Origin: Lineus longissimus
Taxonomy: Eukaryota; Nemertea; Pilidiophora; Heteronemertea; Lineidae
Assembly (NCBI RefSeq): GCF_910592395.1
Contig: NC_088316.1
Location: 9,984,001 to 10,048,000, forward strand
DNA length: 64,000 bases
Direction of reading: 5' to 3'
Shown: in pieces, positions 22,749 to 33,650 of the stretch
Position numbering within the stretch: position 1 is the stretch's first letter
How the letters are laid out: every line of letters begins with the position of its first letter
The notes under the pieces: generated by a model
Database searches by the model: none
What the model was told of the DNA's origin: nothing
Seen by the model: the letters and a program-made list of their open reading frames with translations, nothing else
Made by a program: the position numbers and the translations under genes

Positions 22749-23583
22749 GGAATGGTCCACAGAACCTAAGATTTCCTCATTCTAATGTTTACTCAGATTC
22801 AGCCACCCATGCTTATCCTAGTTGCCCTCACCTGAAGCAGTTCACTTTGCACAACAATATGTGATGCAAGATCGTGTAACATCGTGTAACAGTGTGTGTA
22901 TAAAGCCTGGACATGGCAGCTCGGCTGTGTCTGTAGAAAATATCCATAGTTTGATGATGTGCTGAGCTGATCAGGGCCGTTAAAACGTCCTGGAGATGAG
23001 GGGGGGGGGGTCTTATGGCCCGAACGTCGAGCGCGGAAGAAGCCCCATAGAAGTGTACTTTCACGTGAGATTAAATTTTGACGCAGTAGATATAAGAGGG
23101 CGGGGGGGGGGGGGGGTGAGTTGCCCCCTGTCTGCTCCCCCTCCCCGTTCCCATGATCATGCTGAGGGGCAGGGAATTTTGCTCCCACTCAAGCATTCCA
23201 AAATAATTTGTCTCAATAAAATTCTTTCTTTTGATTACCTACATCTATGAATGAAAACTAGGCATCATACAATGAAATTTAGTCAAACTTTGCCACCTAA
23301 AATCTCGAAAGTGGTCATAGATAACGCCCCAGCATTATTGTCGCAAAATGCAAACATGAAATAATCGAGGTTAAAAAGTACCCATCGGTGACCAAATTCA
23401 TTAATTTCATATGCAAATTGCTCCCCCTTGGTGGGTGCTTATTTGGTTGTAATTCTTTTCGATATAAACGACACTGACCCAAGCTTTCTGATGATGCCTT
23501 GTTTGTTGAAATACCTCAAGACAATCAAAAAATATCCGAACATTATGCCCAAAAGCCTTTTTCGTAGATCGGGTCATTGATAT
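22749..23583. other. no gene; homopolymer G runs
   Basis: G runs at about 23000-23010 and 23101-23117 keep several overlapping frames open (glycine/proline-rich translations). These reflect base composition, not coding. CTCCCCGTTCCCATGATCAT near 23140 resembles one end of the small element at 51641-51857. Confidence 0.45.
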
Positions 23584-24067
23584 TAGGGAGTTTCCGCATC
23601 GCTTACGATTATGATTACGATTACGATTTTAAAGTCGTAATCGTAATACTCTCAAAACCGGCATGAACCAGAAATTTTGTTTCCGCATTCACACCAACAA
23701 CATGGTGTACTGTAGTATAGGCCCTATACTCTGCTCACATGCTCTGGGTGCACTTTTCTCGGCGCTAAAACATGATCAAAATCGCCGTTGATCAAATTAA
23801 ATGCAGTTCCTATGTTTGACAGATATGTTCTAAAGTATTCTTCAATGAATATTTCACCTTGAATTTGATATGTAGCGTGGAAAATAGGCTTTTCGCTAAT
23901 CCATGATATCATTTTTCGACTTACGAAGATCAGCCGATATCCTCGTAAGAACGAGACTAATGTACCATCGACGATTTCGCTGTGGATGACGTAGCACCAA
24001 AAATCGATGACGTCAAACACAAATCGTAATCGTAATCGTAATTCGTAAGCGATGCGGAAAATCGCTA
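23584..24067. mobile_element. MITE with CGATTA/TAATCG repeats in its ends, copy 1
   Basis: Ends are TAGGGAGTTTCCGCATCGCT on the left and, inverted, TAGCGATTTTCCGCATCGCT on the right. Both lead into ACGATTACGATT-type hexamer repeats. A second copy in opposite orientation lies at 37696-38263. The minus strand holds an open frame of 116 codons (24074-23724), part of which is also open in the other copy. No transposase domain is recognised. TAGNG at the terminus would fit hAT-like ends, but no clear 8-bp duplication is visible. Confidence 0.75.
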
Positions 24068-24346
24068 TTAACATGTGTACTATTCCTTGAAGTTAACAGT
24101 TCTGCTCAATAAGAAGATCCAACCAGCTGATGCCTATCATTACATAATATCATATAACATTACATGAACAGGAGGTATCAGGATATTTGTCTTTTAAAAA
24201 AAATGTAAATAGCCGTAGACAGTCTGGGCAGAACTCGTGGCCTAATTGATACAGATTTTCATGGCTCATTACCCTCGAAAGGACCTTCCTGGCCCTTTGT
24301 TGGCTGATTTTCAGCTATATTTCGACTCATTCTCGCTGACTGTAAA

Positions 24347-24744
24347 TGGAAGGCATTAAATACTGGATGGTAAATTCATATGGCTAAAAATAGATCAAAA
24401 CATGAATATTAATTTACCCTGTGACGTATTACATACATTTCCAATGCATGAATTTGACCAATGAGGTTTGGTTGATTTACTTCCGTCAACATGAACACGT
24501 GTGTATCATGTTTGGTTTGTTTACATGTTATTTGCTGTAAATTATATTACATGTTTTAATCACATGGGAGGCATGAGAATAAGGTCTAGTAGTACATTCA
24601 ACATGAAAATCAACCAAACCTCCCTGGTCAAATTCATCCATTGAAAATGTATGTAATACGTCACCGGGTAAATTAATATTCATGTTTTGACCTCATCATC
24701 TATTTTAGCCATATGCCTTTACCACCCAGTATTTAATGCCTTCC
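24347..24744. mobile_element. MITE with ~140-bp inverted arms and 8-bp target duplication
   Basis: GGAAGGCATTAAATACTGG at the left is mirrored at the right end. Mirror similarity continues about 140 bp, including ACATGAATATTAATTTACCC and GTGACGTATTACATACATTT. An exact 8-bp direct repeat ACTGTAAA lies at 24339-24346 and 24745-24752. The 130-bp centre is non-coding. An 8-bp duplication is compatible with hAT, P or foldback-type elements. Confidence 0.85.
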
Positions 24745-24805
24745 ACTGTAAAGGTTATTGACAGTGCTGCCATCTATAAGCCCAGCACCTGAGACATAGA
24801 TGAAT

Positions 24806-24950
24806 GATCGCCCGACATATCTAGGAATCCTGCGGGTCTGATGGTAAAGTCATTGGCCTATCATGCCAGCAACCCGAGTTCACTGCCCGCTGCGGTAAAA
24901 ATATTTCCTTTATTGTTTCCGTGATTGTTATCATTTTTTAGTGAATAAAG
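24806..24950 (+). mobile_element. tRNA-derived SINE, copy 2
   Basis: Head with A-box-like TCTGATGGTAAAGTCATTGG and a decayed B box (GAGTTCACTGCC), followed by the same non-tRNA tail as copy 1 (TTTCCGTGATTGTTATCA, then TTAGTGAATAAAG). More diverged in the B box than copy 1. It starts about 50 bp after the MITE at 24347. Confidence 0.6.
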
Positions 24951-26865
24951 TTTATTAGGGAATCGCTCTTTCTATTACAAGCACAACTTGCAAAATATGG
25001 TTGTTATTCCGGCTGTTAAATTTGAAGATGGAATTAAGAAAGACTGATTGGAAGTACGCAAATACGCCAACATCCTGAGATACAGGTTTTGATTCTCCTA
25101 CATCGTATACAAAACCCTGAGAAAATCCAGTACAATCCGCTGGGAAGGGTGGCTGTTCCGATTACTTTACACACCTCGAAGAGTTTATCTTCAGATTGGC
25201 GGTATAATACAATAAACACGTTCCTAACGTTTTGATTCTTCAATCTACATTGATTTTATGCTGTCAAATATTCTGTTGAAGTGTTTTTGTGTATGTATTA
25301 CGAAATGAAACAAACTTGCAACGGGGAACACGCAATTCAAGAAAGAGCCTTCGATGAGTATATTTAAAACAACCGATTACGTCAGGATGATACGCCAAGG
25401 AAAAAAACGTAATTCCTGTTAATTTCCCCGGGATAACGTTCGGACGATTTGAGGGCCGAGAAACATTAGCCGGATGGCATGTGGCGGGTCATGTCTATAG
25501 ATGTGTTCAGCTGATACGGAGGGAATACCTCTCGATGTTCTGCTTGACAACTGCTGGTCATAACCATACCATGGTTACACCTTGGTGCGAGCAAACCTGG
25601 CAAGATGACATTGAGGGTCCGTAATAACATCCCACCTAGGAGCATGCAGATTTATCGCGCTCTCCAACTTATCGTCGATGATTTCCCAGACGCTGTCTTC
25701 TATCTGCCAGTCTGACCGCGGTAGTGAGATAGATGGGTCGCTGTGGGGTGCTCGGTCATAGGACCTGATATTTGGCTCAAGTACAATTGCAGGGAGTCAT
25801 CGCCAAGGTAATTGCGGCTGCGTTATTTTTGTGGGATTTTTTTATAAAACGTGATTGGTTGAAGCCAAAAGCACGTGTGGAAAATCTAGTGCAAATAAAA
25901 ATTTCACGGCCCGGACTTGGGACGTAATTATTTGTAAATAAGCCAGACAGCAGACTAAAAATATTTGTCGCAGCAATATGCGTGGTTGCTAAACGGTGAT
26001 GTCTAACTGAATGTTCTAGCACTTACTGTGTTCGAATTGTCAGATGGATACGCTATGCAAGGCACCCAGAACAAAATAGCAGTACTATCTGCAGTATAGC
26101 ACATGTTCAAGGCAATTGGCCTATGTTGTTACATTGGGCTATTCAGAAATAACTGCCTGTCTTTACGGATCTACATGTATATCTAGAAGATTGACATACA
26201 AAAAAATTCCAAAATTTGTATCCATCTCCGATGTCATATTATACGTATCACGTGTAAATTTCTTCACAGTGGCTATTGGAACTAACGACATTTGTAGGAC
26301 GCCTCAAGAATTGCAGCATCAGTGATTAATCAATTTTCTTTAAAAATGTGCCTTTTTTAACCTTTGGATATTTGCGGATTGATGACGTCAGTCGAGCAAT
26401 AATATCTGGTCATCAGCACCTAGAATGTCACAAATATCGTCTGATTTAAAAATTGCAATTATCAATGAGACAAAGTAATACTGTAAGGTGATCAAGTTGT
26501 CAATATCGCATGCCTGATCATGACAAAATTTTGAATAAAAAACGTTAATTTTGACATTGACATATTTGGCATGTCTTACAAGATTCATTGCAGTGTAAAA
26601 CCTATAATAGCCACCGTGCTGAAATTTACATGAGATGTTATATTTGTAGTAGTCAATCCTAGATGTACACAAATTTAAAATACTTTATGTGGGTCCATCG
26701 AAAGACCGGCAGTTTTTTTTCCTGAATAACCCGATATTTGCTGCCAGCAATAGCTGTGTCGTGACACGAGCTTCGTGAGGTTTAAATTTGTGTTTCCGCT
26801 GTGAAAGGCAACTCTCTCTGCAGGAAAAGTGTATGCTGAATAGAAGATTCTATTTTACACTTAAA
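24951..26865. other. no gene recognised
   Basis: About 1.9 kb with only small frames and no recognisable repeat structure. Confidence 0.45.
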
Positions 26866-29728
26866 TTCTTGTACCACTGAGCTGCATTTGCACTCTACTA
26901 CCCAATGGCTTTTACGACTAAGTCTTTCAGTTAGGCAATTCATCACCATGTTGCATTATGTGTACAGCTGTTTTTACAACTGAGCTCAATATTTTGAGGC
27001 AATGGTCCTGTTGTGTTCTTTTACCTCTCTACGTGCCACTAGTGTGCACACACATAAATAAGTCATGAGTGTTGCCATGGTAGAGCAATCCAGTGGGTGG
27101 GTAGTAATATGGAAATGAGCAATAATAGCTCACAGTGTTTAAAAATATGATCTACTTTGATTAGTTTCCTTTTGTACTCACAGGTAATACATGTGAAAAC
27201 TTTGTAGTGTGTGTATGTCGTATTCGGTGGATAAGACCCCTTTCATGCAGGTGTGTCAGTTTATAATTGATCATGACCGTGATCTATATGTCATCCCGTA
27301 ATCATTTCAGGCCAGCTAACCAATGACGAAATGTGATGTTTGTTGGAACAGTGACAGAACATTTCCTTACTATCGTGTTACTATCGGCACAGTTCAACAG
27401 TTCTAGAACTGTTCCATACCACAACAAACTCAATGGCTGGGAGGGATGATCGAATGAAGTTCGAAGGGATATGGGGACATCTTTGCGAGATTGCTGACCT
27501 TATCCTACACACATGGCGGATTTATGCGGGGAATTTACACCAAATAATACCCGGCTGACAGGCGTCTGACGCCATATTGCCCTTGTCGGGATATGATTGA
27601 AGGGCAGCAACAAGCACCTTCTGTGATAACTGGAGTATCTATCAATGATGGGCTTCAAAGGGGACAATATAGGTAGCCGCTGGGCAGACAAGATAAGTTA
27701 CACGAAGTCGCTAATAGGGTATCTCATTATGTCACAGTACAGCCCTTCCAGAAAGTAAATGTCCATAGGTTTTTTAAAATATCACAGAGATGAAATAAGA
27801 TATTTGAATTCGGTTTTCAGCAGAGAACGGAATATTTTGTTGGTTATATATCTGTCGTATTTGGATGCAACTAATTCCATCCCTTCATTATGTAACATAC
27901 ATTTCTAAAAAGGTCCGAAAATCACTTTTTTTATATAATGTGCCTTTTCAAAAATTCACATAAGCCCATGATCTGTGCTTTATGACCATCATTTGTTGGC
28001 AGTTTCGATTCCAAAGAATGTGTTCGATAGTGACAAATGCACATTTTTGCTTCGGATTTTTATGTTATGATTTAAATCTCAGCCAAGGGCTATGCAATTA
28101 CAATAAGATTAACTCTTATTATATTTCCTATTACGAACATGATCGGCCATATTCAATTGGTTTCTAAGTAAACACTGCCTACTTTTTTGTGGAAATCAAA
28201 AATTTAAATACGGTTGTATCATTGGCATATTACGTTTGTTTGGGAATCACTTGCAACAGACAGCCCTTGAACAACCCTCTACTTATAATGGTAAATTAAC
28301 CATCAATTGTGTTGAACCGCCTCATTCATAAAGACCCTGACTGACTGCATTGCTGATCATGGGGGGAGTTCTCAAAGGTCACCAGTTGTCTGAAAAAAAC
28401 AAAGAAATATAGCGAGCTAAAACTATTCATCAAAATGAAAGAATTTAGCAGGAATTTTTACTTAAAACGAAAAAAAACTTTGTTGCATCATAGTTCACCC
28501 ATACATGCTGAAAAAGAACGAAAATAAAATAAAATAAAGTTTCTTTTTGGACATTTTTAAAATTGTCTGAAGAGACAGGATCAGCGAAGCCAAATAAAGC
28601 ATATACATTACCAACGAAATATACCATTCTGTGGTAAAAACCGCGTTCAATTATCTTATGCTATCTCTGTGATATTTAAAAAACCTATGGACAGTTACTT
28701 TCTGGAAGGACTGTACGTCGAAATGATTCACACTTGTACGAGGAATACATTTAGTGCTGAATCTGACATGACTCTGGGCACTTTACTCTGTATATTAGTC
28801 ACCTGAAGTTTGCCAAATTAGCCCCTCTGCTCCTGCCTATAGTCTCCCTTTTAGAGGGTGAATTTTTCTAAACCTTTTACAACTCTGAAACCTAAAATAC
28901 GAAATTAAATAAATAATGCTGCTTGCTAACTTATATCAAAGGTATATCTGGGGTGAGTAACAAATATTGTATAAATGAAACAGTCTTTCAGGTTGACAAA
29001 TCTTCCTCATTATGAGAGAGAAAATATTTTTTTGGTGCAAGGAATAAGCAAATCTGTTGACTTATCTTTTTCAATTTTTTTTCCGATTGGCTTAATCATG
29101 AGGTTTTGGACCCGCCTTGCACTGAAGGCCAATGTACAGACATGGGCACAGGCCTACACATCTATATGTTAAAGCATATGACAAATATGTGGCCTTTCCA
29201 GAAATTTTATAAGATAATCCTGAAATATGGTGACTTAACTGCAAGCATGGCCAAGAGCTTGGTAAAATGACATGTTACATGACTCTTCCATTCATCGATG
29301 GTTTGCAAAGCTTTATGCCACGTGTATAGCTCATTAGGCCCACCAAGGCAGCAATTTTGGTGGTGTGAGGTGGGGACAAAACCTCACAGCAAGTTTGTGG
29401 GAGGAATTCTGTGTTGGTTTAAAGGCATATATGCAAATCAATCTATGCGCGCTCTATTGGAATATTTTGGCACTTTGTACTCCTCATGACCATCACACTC
29501 GCTCATGACAGGCAGTTTTGGCCAAAAACAGATGTGTACATAATGTCTTCTGGTGATAGAGTTTCTTAATTAATGTTTAAATTGCCCTGTTGGGCTCTAA
29601 GGGGAGAGGATTAGCGTCCTTTTGAGACCCTAACCATTACAATCCTCCAAAAACTGCGACCGCCAGGTAGGGGTTAAAAAGTGGCAATTTCGTTAACAAA
29701 TTGAGGAAATATGTTTATTCTGTTTTTA
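26866..29728 (+). repeat. dispersed duplication, copy B
   Basis: Collinear with 6818-10930. Shared blocks are 26866-27428, 27431-27664 and about 28856-29728. It lacks the three copy A insertions and carries its own insertion at about 27665-28855, which includes the mariner-like MITE. No coding region is recognised. Confidence 0.8.
27740..28713. mobile_element. mariner-like MITE, copy 1 (974 bp)
   Basis: Bounded by TA at 27738-27739 and 28714-28715. Ends are CAGCCCTTCCAGAAAGTAAA and, inverted, CAGTCCTTCCAGAAAGTAAC. The inverted arms run about 90 bp through a TATCACAGAGAT-type and GCGGTTTTCAGCAGAG-type segment. TA duplication and arm design fit the Tc1/mariner superfamily. The interior shares ATTCCATCCCTTCATTATGT with the other two copies but has an extra stretch of about 200 bp around 28085-28325. 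No transposase is encoded. Confidence 0.85.
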
Positions 29729-30094
29729 ATAGTACAGGATCTAGAAATTCCTTGATTCCTAGCATACGGAAGGCTGGAAGGACACTTTTTCAAGGTAGCA
29801 CTATTTGTTTCTGCAACTCCGACACTGTCAATGTCTCGTGTTTATTTTAACTAGCATGTACGATTGATTCGAGATCATCTTATCAACATAATCTCTTAAA
29901 TATGTAATATTTTGTCATAATTTTTTTTTTCAAACTGACAAGTAGGTCAGTATTCCTTGGATATATATAACATCTCGACCATTCATCATACTCCACCAAA
30001 CTTAATGTCTTTGCCCAAGCATGGGTTGTTGGGAGCTTCGATGAACCACTGTTGGATGATTCCATTATGCCATATATGGTGTACCCCTACACAA
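29729..30094. other. no gene recognised
   Basis: AT-rich DNA between copy B of the duplication and the satellite array. Only one very short frame. Confidence 0.45.
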
Positions 30095-30450
30095 AAACTA
30101 GACTAGACTAGCTCTTTTATAAATCGTGTAAAACTTATTGAAAACATTTTAAGCATATGAAAATGTTTTGAAAATGACTACTGCCAGACATTTTGGCGGT
30201 AGGGCGTGTCTGCCAGAACAAAAAAATAGTGCAAAAAAACTAGACTGGACTAGCTCATTTGCTAACTGCACGAAAGTTGTTGCAAAATGTTCAGTATTAT
30301 TCACATGTATCAAGAATGACTATCGCCATAGACATTTTCGGTGGCTGGGTATCCCCCCCCCCCGGCCAGACGTCCCTAATTGCCCTAACCCGAAAGCTAA
30401 GCTAGACCAGCTCATTTACTAACCGCACAACACTTGTTGTAAAATGTTTT
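30095..30450 (-). repeat. ~150-bp satellite, inverted array
   Basis: Two units and a partial, marked by CTAGACTGGACTAGCTCATT-like segments near 30105, 30239 and 30398 (period about 140-155). In reverse complement these match the plus-strand array at 32679-33650 (GTAAATGAGCTGGTCTAGCT, then GGGCAATTAGGGAC, then CATTCTTGA, then GAACATTTTGCAAC). Confidence 0.75.
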
Positions 30451-30545
30451 AAGCATTGGTCATTCTTGATAAATGTGAATATATTAAAATATATTCACAT
30501 TTATATTAAAATATATTCACATTTATCAAGAATGACCAATGCTTA
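30450..30545. repeat. hairpin with 36-bp perfect arms
   Basis: Arms 30450-30485 and 30510-30545 (TAAGCATTGGTCATTCTTGA and on) are exact reverse complements. The 24-nt spacer is itself a repeat of part of the arm. The arm sequence comes from the ~150-bp satellite, so this is a satellite unit folded back on itself. Confidence 0.85.
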
Positions 30546-30612
30546 CATTATGAGTGTCTGAACAGATAAAAGAATAGTAAATGTCTTCTTCTGGCCTCGG
30601 CATTACCGTGGA

Positions 30613-31335
30613 ATATCTGAACCCGTCATTTTTAGTTAAGAAGTCCAAAGGTTGTCTCCTACTTGTAACCGCATTTGCGGATGTGGGCCGATACAGCTAA
30701 CCCCAATCATCAATGCCAGATGTTGATTCTACCTTACGCCGCATCGCTCAGTGGAAGTATGTAATAACTTCAGATCTCATGATCACCAGCGCGTTTTATC
30801 AGATTCCACTCTCAAGTGATTCTTTAAAATACGGTGGAGTGTGTATCCCCTTCCTTGGAGTCCGTGTATGTGTGTGGTCTGCCATGGGCATGCCAGGCTG
30901 ATGGTCAGAAACCGCACTCGAAGGGCTAATATGCCGCGTCGCTGGTCATCTTCTTCAGGAAGGTGTAGTTGCCAAAATAGCAGACGACCTGTACATTGGT
31001 GGGGACACTCCTGAAGAACTGTAGATCAACCTCAGAAAGCTCCTACATGCTTTCCATGTTAATGGAGTAGGCCTCACTGCCCCCAAGACCGTCATCGCCC
31101 CGAGAAGCATCACAATTCTTGGCTGGATTTGGAACTTGAGAATCCTCAGTACAGACCTCCACCGCATCGATACTCTGAGTGACTGCAACCTCCCTGAGAG
31201 AGTGGAAGATCTACGGTCCTTTATTGGGGCTTACAAAGTATTAGCTAGAGTGAGTAGCATATTGCTCACCCAGTTCAAAACCAGCAAATGTTCTAAGCTC
31301 TGTGACAGCCGTAGTCCTTTGCGTCATTGTCAATG
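30613..31335 (+). pseudogene. Ty3/gypsy-type reverse transcriptase remnant
   Basis: Reading across frames gives [71 protein letters not shown] (catalytic box near 30973-30999), TVIAPRSITILGWIW and VEDLRSFIGAYKVLARVS. The order is that of an LTR-retrotransposon RT leading into the connection toward RNase H. In-frame stops interrupt it after GMPG (TGA near 30900) and before INLRKLL (TAG near 31023), with a frameshift near 30713. No long terminal repeats, protease or integrase were found. It is a decayed fragment of pol and cannot be active. Confidence 0.8.
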
Positions 31336-31751
31336 ACCAACGTCTCATGGCATTCTCTGAGTTGCGGAATGCAACAATGCTATTCATCTGAGATGCGACA
31401 TCATGGTTAACAGACTGCTCCGGATCCGATCCAAAGACATGTCAACTGCTGATCTATTGTAATCCTTCATGAAAGAGCACATTGGTCAAATATGTCTCGC
31501 AGCTTTGGCTCCGAACTTTTCAGTTCCTTGAGGAAAAGTCTTCCCCACCTCGCATAGTTTGGGTGGTTGAGTGCAAAGAATACATCCATAAATACCGAGA
31601 ATATACCAATGTAAGCACTGATCTCGTTGGTTTTTACAGATCTTTACAACTCTCTGTGAAAGCCGTTTTTTAAGATGTATGTTGCCCAGAACTTAGCTGC
31701 TGGTCCATGGTTCCTATTAAGAATATTCTGGAAAAAGTACTCATACATGTA
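31336..31751 (+). other. possible downstream pol remnant, not resolved
   Basis: Continues from the gypsy RT fragment. Short frames such as 31482-31673 (WLRTFQFLEEKSSPPRIVWV) could be decayed RNase H or integrase-region sequence, but I cannot align them to a motif. Ends at the TA target of the next MITE. Confidence 0.3.
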
Positions 31752-32545
31752 CAGTCCTTCCAGAAAGTAAATGTCCACGGTTTTTTTAAACATCACAGAA
31801 ACAGAATAAGATAATTGAATGCGGTTTTCAGCAGAGAACGGTGTATCAAGTTTGTCATGTATCTGTTGCATTTGGACCCAACTAATCCTGTCTCTTCATT
31901 ATGTAACAGGCAATTTAGAAATGTCCAAAAAGTAACTTTTTTATCTTATTTTATTTTCGTTCTTTTTCACAATGTATGGGTGCACTTTGATGCAACAAAG
32001 GTTTTTGCTTTCATTACTAGAAAATTCCTGCTAAATTCTTTCAATTTGAATATTAGTTTTAGACCGTTACTGGCGATTGTTTTTTTTAAGACAGCTGGTG
32101 ACCTTTGAGAACACCCCTCATAGTCAGCAATGCAGTTAGTCAGGGTTTTGTGGCCAACTCAGCTCATATATGAAGGATTGGGGGTCTTTATAAAAGGTCA
32201 TGGAAGAGATTTAAAAATAACATAAAAATCCTAAGCTAAAATGTGAATTTGTCATGACTATCGAACACACTCTATGGAATTGCAAGTGCCAAAAAATGAT
32301 GGTCATAAAGCACAGTTCATGGGCTCATTTGAATTTTTGAAAAGGCACATGAAATAAAAAAGTGATTTTTGGACCTTTTTTGAAATTTTTGTTACATAAT
32401 TAAGGGATGGAATTAGGTGCATCCAATTACAACAGATATATGACCAACTGAATATACTATACTCTGCTGACAACCGCAATCAAATATCTTATTTTATCGC
32501 AGTGATATTCAAAAAACGGTGGACATTTACTTTCTGGAAGGACTG
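31752..32545. mobile_element. mariner-like MITE, copy 2 (794 bp)
   Basis: TA at 31750-31751 and 32546-32547. Ends CAGTCCTTCCAGAAAGTAAA in both orientations, with arms of about 90 bp. The interior shares GTGCACTTTGATGCAACAAA-like and CTTCATTATGTAACA segments with copies at 27740 and 46196. It was inserted just downstream of the gypsy remnant. Confidence 0.88.
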
Positions 32546-32678
32546 TACATCTGAAGATGTTTAGTTACTGCTGGATCAGCAAGATATGCCTCTACCCCCT
32601 TTGGGTCTATAGGAACTGTGCTCATGACTTGTTGAAAGGAGTCGCAATCCTCATTTTAGTTCAATTGTGCAAAGTTTA

Positions 32679-33275
32679 GATAGAAAAGAGACTTACCCTC
32701 TGTCCAATAACTTTCTCAGTTGTCATCGTTGCTCTATCGCGCGGGGGGGGGGGTTGTGAGGGTGTGCGTCTGGCGGAGGTACCCCGCCACAAAAAAGGTC
32801 TGGCCTTGGTTTTTCTGGAAACGTGAGTATATGCTGAACATTGTGCAACAAGTTTCGGTCGGTTAGTAAATCAGCTTTTCTAGCTTAGCTTTTTGGATTG
32901 GGGCAACTAGGGACTTGTCTGGCGGGAGTACCCCACCACTGAAAATATCTGGCATTTGTTATTCTTGAAACGTGAAGATAGAAAAGAGACTTACCCTCTG
33001 TCCAATAACTTTCTCAGTTGTCATCGTTGCTCTATCGCGCGGGGGGGGGGGGTTGTGAGGGTGTGCGTCTGGCGGAGGTACCCCGCCACAAAAAAGGTCT
33101 GGCCTTGGTTTTTCTGGAAACGTGAGTATATGCTGAACATTGTGCAACAAGTTTCGGTCGGTTAGTAAATCAGCTTTTCTAGCTTAGCTTTTTGGATTGG
33201 GGCAACTAGGGACTTGTCTGGCGGGAGTACCCCACCACTGAAAATATCTGGCATTTGTTATTCTTGAAACGTGAA
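32679..33275 (+). repeat. 298/299-bp tandem duplication, nearly identical copies
   Basis: Units 32679-32976 and 32977-33275 differ, as far as I can see, only by one G in the G run (near 32742 and 33040). Each equals about two ~150-bp satellite units. Near identity means very recent duplication, homogenisation, or an assembly artefact. Confidence 0.9.
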
Positions 33276-33650
33276 GATATGCTGAACATGTTGCAACAAG
33301 TTTCTTGCGGTTAGTATAAATGAGCTGGTCTAGCTTCGCCTTAATTTTAGGTGGTGCAATTAGGGACTTTTGGCTGGAGTATCCACCACTCAAAATGGCT
33401 GGCCATTGGCCATTCTTCTTACATGTGATATAGCTGAACATTTTTGCAACGAGTTTCGTTCAGTTAGTAAATGAGCTAGTCTTCTAAGCCTAGTTTTAGG
33501 ATCCATTTTGTAAAGTCTGGCGAACACGCGCCCCACCGCCTAAAGAGCATGGCAGTGGTCATTCTCGAAACATTTTGATATCCTTAACATTTTGCAACGA
33601 GTTTTACTTGGTTAATAAACGAGCCAGTCTAGCCTAGGTTGTGGGTCCAA
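32679..33650 (+). repeat. ~150-bp satellite array
   Basis: Diverged units marked by GTTAGTAAATSAGCT-like segments near 32862, 33162, 33310, 33464 and 33614, giving spacings of about 148-154 bp after allowing for the 298-bp duplication. Other unit landmarks are GGGAGTACCCCACCACTGAA, ATTCTTGAAACGTGA and GCAACAAGTTTC. The array is inverted relative to 30095-30450. Such ~150-160-bp arrays occur in the pearl-type and Helentron-associated elements of marine invertebrates, but I see no Helitron ends. Confidence 0.8.

Noticed and set aside
22799-23250. 129-codon minus-strand and 84-codon plus-strand frames rich in glycine/proline
   Set aside because: They are held open by G/C homopolymer runs and overlap each other on both strands.
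30613-32678. A complete LTR retrotransposon
   Set aside because: No paired long terminal repeats, primer binding site or integrase could be seen; only an RT remnant is supported.
32679-33650. A Helitron/pearl-type element
   Set aside because: The ~150-bp repeat length fits, but I found no TC/CTRR-type ends or terminal hairpin, so it is reported as satellite only.
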